Below, piece by piece: positions 8,343 through 16,407 of a stretch of 44,700 nucleotides of DNA; the first letter of the stretch is position 1; each line of letters starts with the position of its first letter. The stretch is taken from contig DOTL01000060.1 of NCBI GenBank assembly GCA_003521145.1, forward strand, positions 1-44,700, in the 5' to 3' direction. The notes under the pieces were generated by a model. The model was not told the DNA's origin and ran no database searches. It saw nothing but the letters and a program-made list of their open reading frames with translations. The position numbers and the translations under genes were made by a program. This DNA is from Streptococcus sp. (GTDB taxonomy: Bacteria; Bacillota; Bacilli; Lactobacillales; Streptococcaceae).

Positions 8343-9500
8343 ATGCCTTGGACCATTAACTATATATTCGTTTTGATTGGGACCTTTGTGATCGCCATTG
8401 TGGCGACTCCTTTGGTACGCTCTTTGACCTTACGTGTCGGAGCTGTTGACAATCCCAATGCAAGACGTATCAATAAAAAGCCAATGGCTAGTGCTGGTGG
8501 TCTAGCTATTTTGTTGGCTTTTGTACTAGCGACCTTGGTCTTTATGCCTATGGTTATTCATAAGGATATCTGGCATGTTTCCTACATCAGGTACATCTTG
8601 CCGGTTGTTGTAGGAGGATCTGTCGTAGCTCTGACTGGTTTCATTGATGATATCTTCGAATTAAAGCCTCTACCTAAGATGCTTGGTGTTGTCATTGGAG
8701 CTGTCATCGTTTGGGCTTTTACAGACTTCCGATTTGATAGCTTTAAGATTCCATTTGGTGGTCCCATGATTCATTTTGGGCCGGTCTTGACTTTGATTTT
8801 AACGGTGTTATGGATTGCGGCCATCACCAATGCCATTAATCTGATTGATGGTTTGGATGGCTTAGTTGGAGGGGTTTCTATCATTTCTCTTATGACTATG
8901 GGGGTGATTTCTTATTTCTTCCTCTATGACACTGATATTTTCTTGACCATGACCATCTTTGTCTTGGTGGCTGCTATTATGGGATTTTTCCCTTATAATT
9001 ATCATCCAGCGATTATCTATCTAGGTGATACGGGGGCGCTCTTTATTGGCTTTATAATTGGTGTCTTGTCATTGCAAGGGTTGAAAAATGCGACAGCAGT
9101 GGCTGTTTTGTCACCTGTTATTATTCTTGGAGTGCCTATTGTTGATACAGTGGTGGCTATTGTCCGCCGTAAGTTGTCAGGGCGCCCAGCCATGGAAGCC
9201 GACAAGATGCATTTGCATCATCGTCTCCTAGCTATGGGCTTCACTCATCGAGGAGCGGTTCTGGTGGTTTATGCCATCGCTATCCTCTTTTCATTGATTG
9301 CCCTCCTGTTAAACGTTTCTAGTCGTCTCGGCGGTATTCTCTTGCTCTTGAGTTTACTTCTGGGAATGGAAATTCTGATTGAAGGGCTTGAGATTTGGGG
9401 AGTTGGTCGAACACCTCTCTTCAACCTCCTGAAATTTATCGGGAATAGTGATTATCGCCAAGCAACCCTGTTAAAATGGAAGCAAGGGCGAAAAAATTAA
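8343..9500 (+). CDS. rgpG: Polyprenyl-phosphate GlcNAc-1-phosphate transferase (WecA/TagO/RgpG type)
   Basis: 385 residues with about eleven membrane segments. Family motifs are visible: GFIDDIFELKP, the catalytic Asp-rich NAINLIDGLDGLVGG, FPYNYHPAIIYLGDTGALF and the cytoplasmic HLHHRLLAMG. The enzyme moves GlcNAc-1-phosphate onto undecaprenyl phosphate, the first step of rhamnose-glucose wall polysaccharide or teichoic-acid-type polymers. It lies 3 nt after mecA with GGAG inside the end of that gene, and the mecA-rgpG-suf order is common in streptococci. Confidence 0.9.
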   Translation: MPWTINYIFVLIGTFVIAIVATPLVRSLTLRVGAVDNPNARRINKKPMASAGGLAILLAFVLATLVFMPMVIHKDIWHVSYIRYILPVVVGGSVVALTGFIDDIFELKPLPKMLGVVIGAVIVWAFTDFRFDSFKIPFGGPMIHFGPVLTLILTVLWIAAITNAINLIDGLDGLVGGVSIISLMTMGVISYFFLYDTDIFLTMTIFVLVAAIMGFFPYNYHPAIIYLGDTGALFIGFIIGVLSLQGLKNATAVAVLSPVIILGVPIVDTVVAIVRRKLSGRPAMEADKMHLHHRLLAMGFTHRGAVLVVYAIAILFSLIALLLNVSSRLGGILLLLSLLLGMEILIEGLEIWGVGRTPLFNLLKFIGNSDYRQATLLKWKQGRKN

Positions 9501-9507
9501 ACATTTG

Positions 9508-9530
9508 AAAAGCCAACTAATGGCTTTTTT
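9508..9530 (+). terminator. Terminator after rgpG
   Basis: AAAAGCCA, loop ACTAA, TGGCTTTT, T-run. The T-run runs directly into the next promoter. Confidence 0.75.
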
Positions 9531-9538
9531 GTTATAAT
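9530..9538 (+). promoter_or_regulatory. Extended -10 promoter of the suf operon
   Basis: TGT-TATAAT (9530-9538) is an extended -10 with no clear -35, since that position is occupied by the terminator stem. It implies a leader of about 115 nt before sufC. Confidence 0.5.
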
Positions 9539-9618
9539 GATTCTAATTAAGGAAAATGGAAGTTCTCTTTTTATTTTCCAGAAAATAGCAAGACTTTTTT
9601 TAAAAACTAATGCAAATT

Positions 9619-9636
9619 AGCGAGCGACTGCTCGCT
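9619..9636 (+). promoter_or_regulatory. Hairpin in the sufC 5' leader
   Basis: Perfect stem AGCGAGC / GCTCGCT with loop GACT and no T-run, ending 25 nt before the sufC ATG. It is more likely an mRNA-stability or protein-binding element than a terminator. Confidence 0.45.
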
Positions 9637-9660
9637 GTATATATGAAAAAGGAGTATATA

Positions 9661-10431
9661 ATGTCTGTACTTGAAATCAAAAATCTTCATGTTTCTGTTG
9701 AAGATAAAGAAATCTTGAAGGGTCTTAATTTGACTCTTAAAACTGGTGAGATTGCTGCTATCATGGGTCCTAACGGAACTGGTAAATCTACTCTTTCAGC
9801 TGCTATCATGGGTAATCCAAACTATGAAATCACAGAAGGGGACATCCTTTTTGATGGTGAAAGTATCCTTGACTTGGAAGTTGACGAACGTGCACGCCTA
9901 GGTCTTTTCCTTGCTATGCAATACCCAGCTGAAATCCCAGGAATCACAAATGCTGAGTTCATCCGTGCGGCTATGAACGCTGGTAAAGAAGATGACGAAA
10001 AGATTTCTGTTCTTGATTTCATTACTAAATTGGATGAAAAGATGGAATTGCTTGGTATGCGTGAAGAAATGGCTGAGCGTTACCTTAACGAAGGTTTCTC
10101 AGGTGGTGAGAAGAAACGTAACGAAATTCTTCAATTGCTCATGTTGGAACCTAAGTTTGCTCTTCTCGATGAGATTGACTCAGGTCTTGATATCGATGCC
10201 CTTAAAGTGGTTTCAAAAGGGGTTAACGCTATGCGTGGCGAAGGCTTTGGTGCCATGATTATCACTCACTACCAACGTCTCTTGAACTATATCACTCCAG
10301 ATGTTGTACACGTAATGATGGAAGGTAAAGTGGTTCTTTCAGGCGGTCCTGAATTGGCTGCTCGTCTTGAGCAAGAAGGTTATGCGAAAATCGCTGAAGA
10401 GCTCGGTTACGAGTACCACGAAGAAGCGTAA
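9661..10431 (+). CDS. sufC: Fe-S cluster assembly ATPase SufC
   Basis: 256 residues. Walker A GPNGTGKST (36-44), signature FSGGEKKRNEILQLL and Walker B ALLDEIDSGLDIDAL are the SufC forms. SufC drives conformational change in the SufB-SufD scaffold in the cytosol. I chose ATG 9661 because AAGGAG precedes it by 8 nt and the family begins near MSVLEIKNLHV; an upstream ATG at 9610 would add 17 residues overlapping the leader hairpin. First gene of sufCDSUB. Confidence 0.95.
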   Translation: MSVLEIKNLHVSVEDKEILKGLNLTLKTGEIAAIMGPNGTGKSTLSAAIMGNPNYEITEGDILFDGESILDLEVDERARLGLFLAMQYPAEIPGITNAEFIRAAMNAGKEDDEKISVLDFITKLDEKMELLGMREEMAERYLNEGFSGGEKKRNEILQLLMLEPKFALLDEIDSGLDIDALKVVSKGVNAMRGEGFGAMIITHYQRLLNYITPDVVHVMMEGKVVLSGGPELAARLEQEGYAKIAEELGYEYHEEA

Positions 10432-10467
10432 GTCTGTTACTCGAAATAACTAGAAAAGGAGTAACCT

Positions 10468-11730
10468 ATGTCAAAAGAATCTATTATCGCTTTTTCACAA
10501 GCAAAAGCAGAGCCACTTTGGTTGCAAGACCTTCGTCAAGCAGCCTTTGATAAGATTGAAAGTTTGGCTCTTCCAAAAATTGAGCGTGTTAAATTCCACC
10601 GTTGGAATCTCGGTGATGGAACGATTACTGAAAATACACCATCAGCAAATGTGCCTGATTTTACAGTACTTGGAAACAACCCTAAATTGGTCCAAGTAGG
10701 AACAAATACTGTACTTGAACAATTGCCAGCTGACTTGATTAGTAAAGGTGTGGTCTTCACAGACCTTACAACTGCTCTTGAGGAAATCCCAGAAGTCGTT
10801 GAAGCCTTCTTTGGTAAGGCTGTAGCCTATGATGAGGACAAATTGGCAGCTTATAACTATGCTTATTTCAATAGTGCAGCAGTCCTTTATGTACCAGATA
10901 ATGTTGAAGTGGACTTGCCAGTTGAGAGCTATTTCTACCAAGATGGTGATTCATCTGTTCCATTTAACAAACACGTTTTGATCGTGGCTGGTAAAAACAG
11001 TAAATTGACTTACCTTGAGCGCTTTGAAACGCTAGGTGAAGCGACTGAAAAAGCTAGTGCCAACATTTCAGTTGAAGTCATTGCTCAAGACGGTGCACAA
11101 GTTAAGTTTGCGGCTATTGACCGGTTGGGCGAAAACGTCACAACTTATATTAGTCGTCGTGGTCGTATTGGTCGTGATGCCAGCATTGACTGGGCTCTTG
11201 GTATTATGAACGAGGGCAATGTTATTGCTGACTTTGATAGTGACTTGATTGGTAATGGAAGCCATGCCAACCTTAAAGTTATTGGTCTTTCATCAGGGCG
11301 TCAGGTTCAAGGGATTGATACTCGTGTAACTAACTATGGTAACAACTCTGTGGGACACATCCTACAACATGGTGTTATTTTGGAACGTGGTACCTTGACT
11401 TTCAATGGTATTGGTCACATTGTCAAAGGTGCTAAGGGTGCTGATGCACAACAAGAAAGCCGTGTTCTTATGCTTTCTGACAAGGCACGTTCAGATGCGA
11501 ACCCAATCCTCTTGATTGACGAAAACGAAGTTACAGCAGGGCATGCTGCTTCAATCGGTCAGGTGGATCCAGAGGATATGTATTACCTCATGAGTCGTGG
11601 ACTCGATCAAGACACTGCAGAACGTTTGGTTATTCGCGGTTTCTTGGGAGCGGTTATTACCGAAATTCCAGTTAAAGAAGTACGCGATGAAATGATTTCT
11701 GTAACTGATACAAAACTAAACAAACGTTAG
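10468..11730 (+). CDS. sufD: Fe-S cluster assembly protein SufD
   Basis: 420 residues with the beta-helix SufBD core in the C-terminal half (from about 150; NKHVLIVAGKNSKLTYLERF, GIDTRVTNYGNNSVGHILQHG, ITEIPVKEVRDEM). It partners with SufB and SufC in the scaffold on which clusters are built. AAAAGGAG precedes the ATG, with a 36-nt gap after sufC. It is related to sufB further down the operon. Confidence 0.93.
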   Translation: MSKESIIAFSQAKAEPLWLQDLRQAAFDKIESLALPKIERVKFHRWNLGDGTITENTPSANVPDFTVLGNNPKLVQVGTNTVLEQLPADLISKGVVFTDLTTALEEIPEVVEAFFGKAVAYDEDKLAAYNYAYFNSAAVLYVPDNVEVDLPVESYFYQDGDSSVPFNKHVLIVAGKNSKLTYLERFETLGEATEKASANISVEVIAQDGAQVKFAAIDRLGENVTTYISRRGRIGRDASIDWALGIMNEGNVIADFDSDLIGNGSHANLKVIGLSSGRQVQGIDTRVTNYGNNSVGHILQHGVILERGTLTFNGIGHIVKGAKGADAQQESRVLMLSDKARSDANPILLIDENEVTAGHAASIGQVDPEDMYYLMSRGLDQDTAERLVIRGFLGAVITEIPVKEVRDEMISVTDTKLNKR

Positions 11731-11732
11731 GA

Positions 11733-11750
11733 ACTATCGACGCAGATAGT
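11733..11750 (+). promoter_or_regulatory. Intercistronic hairpin between sufD and sufS
   Basis: ACTATC, loop GACGCA, GATAGT, with no T-run. A TATAAT lies just after it (11757-11762) but has no good -35. Confidence 0.35.
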
Positions 11751-11783
11751 CTAACCTATAATATATCCAGATAGGGAGATAAG

Positions 11784-13016
11784 ATGTCAGCTTTGGATGC
11801 CTATAAGATTCGACAAGATTTTGCCATTTTAAATCAGGTAGTTAATGATGAACCATTGGTATACTTGGATAATGCAGCAACGACCCAGAAGCCTCAAGTC
11901 GTTTTGGATGCTCTCATGGCTTACTATCATGAGGATAATGCCAATGTTCACCGTGGTGTGCATACCTTGGCTGAGCGTGCAACAGCTGCTTACGAAGCTA
12001 GTCGTGAAAAGCTTCGTAAGTTTATTAATGCTAAATCAACCAAAGAGGTCCTTTTTACCCGTGGAACGACAACTGGTCTTAACTGGATTGGTCGTTTTGC
12101 AGAGCAGGTTCTTGAGCCAGGAGATGAGGTGATTATTTCAATTATGGAACACCACTCGAATATCATTCCTTGGCAGGAAGCTTGTAAGAAGAAGGGAGCT
12201 AAACTTGTTTACGCCTACTTGAAAGATGGCCAATTGGATATGGAAGATTTGGCCAACAAGATTACTGAAAAGACAAAATTTGTTAGTCTAGCTCAGGTCT
12301 CTAACGTTTTAGGCTGCATCAATCCTGTCAAAGAAATTGCCAAGATTGCCCACCAAGTTGGTGCCTATATGGTAGTGGATGGTGCCCAATCAGCGCCCCA
12401 TATGGCAATTGAAGTTCAGGATTTGGATTGTGATTTCTTCACCCTTTCTGGACATAAGATGTTAGGTCCGACAGGGATTGGGGTTCTTTACGGCAAGGAA
12501 GAGATTCTTAACCAGATGAATCCGATTGAATTTGGTGGTGAAATGATTGATTTCGTTTATGAACAGGAAGCCACTTGGAAGGAATTGCCCTGGAAATTTG
12601 AGGCTGGTACACCTAACATTGCGGGAGCTATTGCTCTTGGTGCTTCTGTAGATTACCTCTCCGCTTTAGGCATGGAAAATGTTCATACTTACGAGCAAGA
12701 GTTGGTAGACTATGTTTTGCCTAAGCTTCAGACGATTGAGGGATTGACAGTCTACGGTCCAGAGGATCCTAGCCTGCATGCAGGTGTTATTGCCTTTAAC
12801 ATTGATGGGATTCATCCTCATGATGTGGCGACAGCTCTTGACTATGAAGGAGTAGCAGTACGTGCGGGTCACCACTGTGCTCAGCCTTTAATCAATCATT
12901 TAGGTATCTCCTCAGCTGCCCGAGCAAGCTTCTATATTTACAATACTAAAGAGGATTGTGACAAGCTTGTAGAGGCAATTCTTGCGACGAAGGAGTTTTT
13001 CAATGGCACTCTCTAG
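11784..13016 (+). CDS. sufS: Cysteine desulfurase SufS
   Basis: 410 residues, group II cysteine desulfurase. The PLP-binding Lys is K225 in SGHKMLGPTGIG, and the catalytic persulfide Cys is C365 in RAGHHCAQPL. It takes sulfur from L-cysteine as an enzyme-bound persulfide and hands it to SufU. AGGGAG lies about 5 nt before the ATG. Its 3' end overlaps the start of sufU by 14 nt, so the two are translationally coupled. Confidence 0.95.
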   Translation: MSALDAYKIRQDFAILNQVVNDEPLVYLDNAATTQKPQVVLDALMAYYHEDNANVHRGVHTLAERATAAYEASREKLRKFINAKSTKEVLFTRGTTTGLNWIGRFAEQVLEPGDEVIISIMEHHSNIIPWQEACKKKGAKLVYAYLKDGQLDMEDLANKITEKTKFVSLAQVSNVLGCINPVKEIAKIAHQVGAYMVVDGAQSAPHMAIEVQDLDCDFFTLSGHKMLGPTGIGVLYGKEEILNQMNPIEFGGEMIDFVYEQEATWKELPWKFEAGTPNIAGAIALGASVDYLSALGMENVHTYEQELVDYVLPKLQTIEGLTVYGPEDPSLHAGVIAFNIDGIHPHDVATALDYEGVAVRAGHHCAQPLINHLGISSAARASFYIYNTKEDCDKLVEAILATKEFFNGTL

Positions 13017-13434
13017 ACTAGATAGTTTATATATGGCTGTTGTGGCCAATCACTCTAAGAGCCCTCACCATCATGGTGTTCTACCTGATGTGGAGCAACT
13101 TCAACTGAATAATCCGACTTGTGGAGATGTTATCAATCTGTCAGTAAAATTTGATGGTGACGTGATTGAAGATATTGCCTTTGCTGGAGATGGTTGTACC
13201 ATTTCTACGGCGTCATCAAGTATGATGACGGATGTGGTTATTGGTAAAACTAAGGCAGAGGCTTTGGAACTAGCGGAGATTTTCTCTCTTATGATTCAAG
13301 GAGATCATAAAGATGAAGATAAGCTAGGTGAGGCTAAGCTCTTGGCGGGAGTTTCTAAATTTCCACAACGTATCAAATGTGCAACACTCTCTTGGAATGC
13401 CCTTAAAAAAGCTATAGAGAGAAGTGAGCTTTAG
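13003..13434 (+). CDS. sufU: Sulfur-transfer protein SufU
   Basis: 143 residues, IscU-like fold, with the three conserved zinc Cys in NPTCGD, GDGCTIS and IKCATLSW and the Asp of the first motif. In Gram-positive bacteria SufU accepts persulfide sulfur from SufS. The start ATG 13003 lies inside sufS, with GAAGGAG upstream. An in-frame ATG-less extension further back is not supported. It is followed by a hairpin and then sufB. Confidence 0.93.
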   Translation: MALSRLDSLYMAVVANHSKSPHHHGVLPDVEQLQLNNPTCGDVINLSVKFDGDVIEDIAFAGDGCTISTASSSMMTDVVIGKTKAEALELAEIFSLMIQGDHKDEDKLGEAKLLAGVSKFPQRIKCATLSWNALKKAIERSEL

Positions 13435-13439
13435 GAAGT

Positions 13440-13461
13440 CAAGGAGCAGTCAGTCTCCTTG
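13440..13461 (+). promoter_or_regulatory. Intercistronic hairpin between sufU and sufB
   Basis: CAAGGAG, loop CAGTCAGT, CTCCTTG. Perfect 7-bp stem without a T-run; a possible mRNA processing or stability element. Confidence 0.4.
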
Positions 13462-13508
13462 CCCAAGCAAAAAGGAAAACGAATCAAACCTTTAATAAAG
13501 GAAATACT

Positions 13509-14927
13509 ATGACTGAAACAAATGAAAAAGTAGAACCAAAACCCATTGATTTGGGAGAATATAAATACGGTTTCCATGATGATGTGACACCAGTCTTTTC
13601 AACCGGAAAAGGAATCAGTGAAGACGTGGTCCGTGCCATGTCTGCTGAAAAGGGGGAACCTGAGTGGATGCTTGAATTCCGCTTGAAATCATTGGAAACC
13701 TTTAACAAAATGGCTATGCAAGAGTGGGGTCCAGACCTTTCTGGTATTAACTTTGATGACCTGACTTATTTCCAAAAGGCATCAGACAAACCTGCTCGTG
13801 ACTGGGAAGATGTTCCAGAGAAAATCAAGGAAACTTTTGAACGTATTGGTATCCCAGAAGTAGAGCGTGCCTATCTTGCTGGAGCCTCAGCTCAGTATGA
13901 ATCAGAAGTGGTTTACCACAACATGAAAGAAGAGTATGACAGGTTGGGTATTATCTTTACAGATACGGACTCAGCTCTTAAAGAGCATCCAGATCTCTTT
14001 AAGAAGTACTTCTCAAAACTGGTTCCGCCAACAGATAATAAATTTGCAGCCCTTAACTCAGCCTTCTGGTCAGGTGGTACCTTTATCTATGTACCTAAAG
14101 GCGTTAAGGTGGATATTCCGCTTCAAACCTACTTCCGTATCAATAACGAAGCAACTGCCCAATTTGAACGTACTCTTATCATCGTTGATGAAGGTGCCAG
14201 CGTTCACTATGTTGAAGGATGTACAGCGCCAACTTACACAACTGCCAGCCTTCATGCGGCCATCGTTGAAATCTTTGCACTTGATGGTGCCTATATGCGC
14301 TATTCAACTATCCAAAACTGGTCAGATAGCGTCTACAACTTGGTAACTAAACGTGCTACGGCTAAGAAAAACGCAACTGTTGAGTGGATTGATGGTAACC
14401 TTGGAGCCGAAGTAACCATGAAGTACCCATCTGTTTACCTTGATGGTGAAGGTGCACGTGGTACCATGCTTTCGATCGCCTTCGCCAATGCGGGTCAACA
14501 CCAAGATACAGGGGCTAAGATGATTCACAATGCACCGCATACATCATCATCTATTGTCTCTAAATCAATCGCCCGTAATGGTGGTAAGGTTGACTACCGT
14601 GGACAAGTTACTTTCAACAAGGATTCTAAGAAGTCAGTATCTCACATCGAATGTGACACCATCTTGATGGATGACTTATCTAAGTCAGACACTATCCCAT
14701 TCAACGAAATCCATAACTCACAAGTTGCTCTTGAACACGAAGCTAAGGTTTCTAAGATTTCTGAAGAGCAACTCTACTACCTCATGAGCCGTGGACTTTC
14801 AGAACAAGAAGCAACAGAGATGATTGTCATGGGATTTGTGGAACCATTTACCAAAGAACTTCCAATGGAATATGCTGTTGAGCTTAACCGCTTGATTAGT
14901 TATGAAATGGAAGGATCAGTTGGGTAA
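13509..14927 (+). CDS. sufB: Fe-S cluster assembly protein SufB
   Basis: 472 residues, close to the family norm. Features include the N-terminal EYKYGFHDD, KGVKVDIPLQTYFRIN, the VEGCTAPTYTTASLHAA Cys motif, FANAGQHQDTGAKMIHNAPHTSS and the C-terminal SRGLSEQEATEMIVMGF. SufB is the scaffold subunit that, with SufC and SufD, holds nascent clusters. AAAGGAAAT precedes the ATG. It is last in the operon, followed by a terminator. Confidence 0.95.
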   Translation: MTETNEKVEPKPIDLGEYKYGFHDDVTPVFSTGKGISEDVVRAMSAEKGEPEWMLEFRLKSLETFNKMAMQEWGPDLSGINFDDLTYFQKASDKPARDWEDVPEKIKETFERIGIPEVERAYLAGASAQYESEVVYHNMKEEYDRLGIIFTDTDSALKEHPDLFKKYFSKLVPPTDNKFAALNSAFWSGGTFIYVPKGVKVDIPLQTYFRINNEATAQFERTLIIVDEGASVHYVEGCTAPTYTTASLHAAIVEIFALDGAYMRYSTIQNWSDSVYNLVTKRATAKKNATVEWIDGNLGAEVTMKYPSVYLDGEGARGTMLSIAFANAGQHQDTGAKMIHNAPHTSSSIVSKSIARNGGKVDYRGQVTFNKDSKKSVSHIECDTILMDDLSKSDTIPFNEIHNSQVALEHEAKVSKISEEQLYYLMSRGLSEQEATEMIVMGFVEPFTKELPMEYAVELNRLISYEMEGSVG

Positions 14928-14942
14928 AAACTCTGATAATCT

Positions 14943-14965
14943 AAAGGGACCAGATGGTCCTTTTT
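14943..14965 (+). terminator. Terminator of the suf operon
   Basis: AAAGGGACC, loop AGAT, GGTCCTTTTT. Confidence 0.8.
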
Positions 14966-15031
14966 GTTTTGCTTGAAAAATCAGGAAATGTGCTCTAGAT
15001 TAATGTTAGGAAGGGAGTAATTGAAATGATC

Positions 15032-15068
15032 AGAAAGCGTTTACAACTGCTATTTAAAAAGATATAAT
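15032..15068 (+). promoter_or_regulatory. Promoter with overlapping catabolite-responsive element
   Basis: Promoter TTTACA (15040-15045), 17-nt spacer, TATAAT (15063-15068). The 14-mer AGAAAGCGTTTACA at 15032-15045 matches the cre consensus TGWAANCGNTNWCA at 13 of 14 positions and covers the -35, the geometry of CcpA repression. Confidence 0.65.
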
Positions 15069-15101
15069 AGATTTGAATAGCAAGTAATGGAGGGGACTAA
15101 T

Positions 15102-15461
15102 ATGGGAGTATATAACAGTGACTGGCTACTCAATCAGATTCGTGGGACAGCTAATGTTGTCAGTAAGGCTTTTAAATTTGAGACTCTAGATATTGATTTA
15201 GGTCAGGTGGAGGACGAGCAAGGTCACACTATTGATGGAAATGACTACATTGATGACTTGTTAATCAATGAACAGTATGACCAGGTAACTACCTTCATTC
15301 ATAGTCAACTCAAGCGTTTGACGACTAATGACTATAATCTCCTTGTCAGTGTCTATATGGAGTATTTGGAGAATTTGCCACCTGTAATAAAGAAGAAATA
15401 CTATTTTGACGATAGAAAAATAGCAAGTTTGAGGGAAAAGCTGTCCGAATTTTCATGGTAG
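15102..15461 (+). CDS. Small conserved protein of unknown function
   Basis: 119 residues, acidic, soluble, with no signal peptide or membrane segment. The sequence starts MGVYNSDWLLNQIRGTANVV and looks helical (NEQYDQVTTFIHSQLKRL, YNLLVSVYMEYLENLP). It resembles small streptococcal proteins grouped under DUF6483, but that is recalled, not shown. I chose ATG 15102 because GGAGGGG lies 6 nt upstream; another ATG at 15087 overlaps that site. It has its own promoter overlapped by a cre site, suggesting carbon-catabolite control. hslO follows after about 80 nt with a separate promoter. Confidence 0.7.
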   Translation: MGVYNSDWLLNQIRGTANVVSKAFKFETLDIDLGQVEDEQGHTIDGNDYIDDLLINEQYDQVTTFIHSQLKRLTTNDYNLLVSVYMEYLENLPPVIKKKYYFDDRKIASLREKLSEFSW

Positions 15462-15502
15462 TTTGATAGAGAGTGTGGAAGAGAAACGTCGAGCGTTTAC
15501 GA

Positions 15503-15531
15503 TTTTTACACCCTCTTTTTTGTGTTATAAT
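15503..15531 (+). promoter_or_regulatory. Promoter of hslO
   Basis: TATAAT at 15526-15531. The -35 is TTTTTA at 17 nt (15503-15508) or TTTACA at 15 nt (15505-15510). The -10 ends only 9 nt before the hslO ATG, so the mRNA would be leaderless or nearly so. Confidence 0.6.
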
Positions 15532-15540
15532 AGAATCACT

Positions 15541-16407
15541 ATGGATAAATTAATTAAAACAATTTCAGAATCAGGTTCTTTCCGTGCTTATGTTCTTGAT
15601 AGCACAGAAACTGTTAGAACCGCACAAGAAAAACACAATACATTATCATCATCAACAGTTGCTTTGGGGCGTACCCTTATTGCCAACCAAATCTTGGCCG
15701 CTAACCAAAAGGGTGAGAGCAAAATTACGGTTAAGGTTATCGGAAATAGCTCTTTTGGGCATATCATCTCTGTAGCTGATACCAAAGGACATGTTAAGGG
15801 CTACATCCAAAATTCAGGTGTGGACATCAAAAAAACAGCTACTGGTGAAGTTTTGGTGGGTCCTTTCATTGGACAAGGACAGTTTGTCTCAATCATCGAT
15901 TATGGAACTGGTAATCCTTACACGTCATCAACACCACTTATTTCTGGTGAAATCGGTGAAGACTTCGCCTACTATTTGACAGAATCTGAGCAGACGCCAT
16001 CTGCTGTTGGTCTTAATGTACTTCTTGACGAAGAGGACAAGGTCAAGGTTGCTGGTGGTTTCATGCTTCAGGTCTTGCCAGGAGCTAGCGAGGAAGAAAT
16101 CGCTCGTTACGAAAAACGCATCCAAGAGATGCCAGCTATTTCAACGCTTTTGGAGTCTGATGACCATATCGAAGCTCTCTTGAATGCCATTTATGGGGAT
16201 GAACCTTTCAAACGTTTGTCTGAAGAGGAGCTTAGCTTTGAGTGTGATTGCTCACGTGAACGTTTTGAAAATGCTCTCTTGACGCTTGGTAAGGATGAAC
16301 TCCAAGCCATGAAAGACGAGGACCATGGGGCTGAAATCGTCTGCCAATTCTGCCAAAACAAGTATGAATTTTCAGAAGCTGACTTGGAGGAACTCATCAA
16401 TGACTAA
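15541..16407 (+). CDS. hslO: Redox-regulated chaperone Hsp33
   Basis: 288 residues. The N-terminal core holds unfolded proteins. The C-terminal redox switch has the four zinc Cys in FECDCSRE and VCQFCQNKYEF, which form disulfides under oxidative stress and activate the chaperone. The start is ATG 15541 (MDKLIKTISESGSFRAYVLD, the family start). No Shine-Dalgarno is present, and the -10 box sits immediately upstream, so initiation may be leaderless. The stop overlaps dusB by 8 nt, so the two genes form an operon. Confidence 0.93.
   Translation: MDKLIKTISESGSFRAYVLDSTETVRTAQEKHNTLSSSTVALGRTLIANQILAANQKGESKITVKVIGNSSFGHIISVADTKGHVKGYIQNSGVDIKKTATGEVLVGPFIGQGQFVSIIDYGTGNPYTSSTPLISGEIGEDFAYYLTESEQTPSAVGLNVLLDEEDKVKVAGGFMLQVLPGASEEEIARYEKRIQEMPAISTLLESDDHIEALLNAIYGDEPFKRLSEEELSFECDCSRERFENALLTLGKDELQAMKDEDHGAEIVCQFCQNKYEFSEADLEELIND

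Noticed and set aside
11757..11762. Internal promoter ahead of sufS (TATAAT)
   Set aside because: No acceptable -35 at 15-19 nt; left as a remark with the sufD-sufS hairpin.
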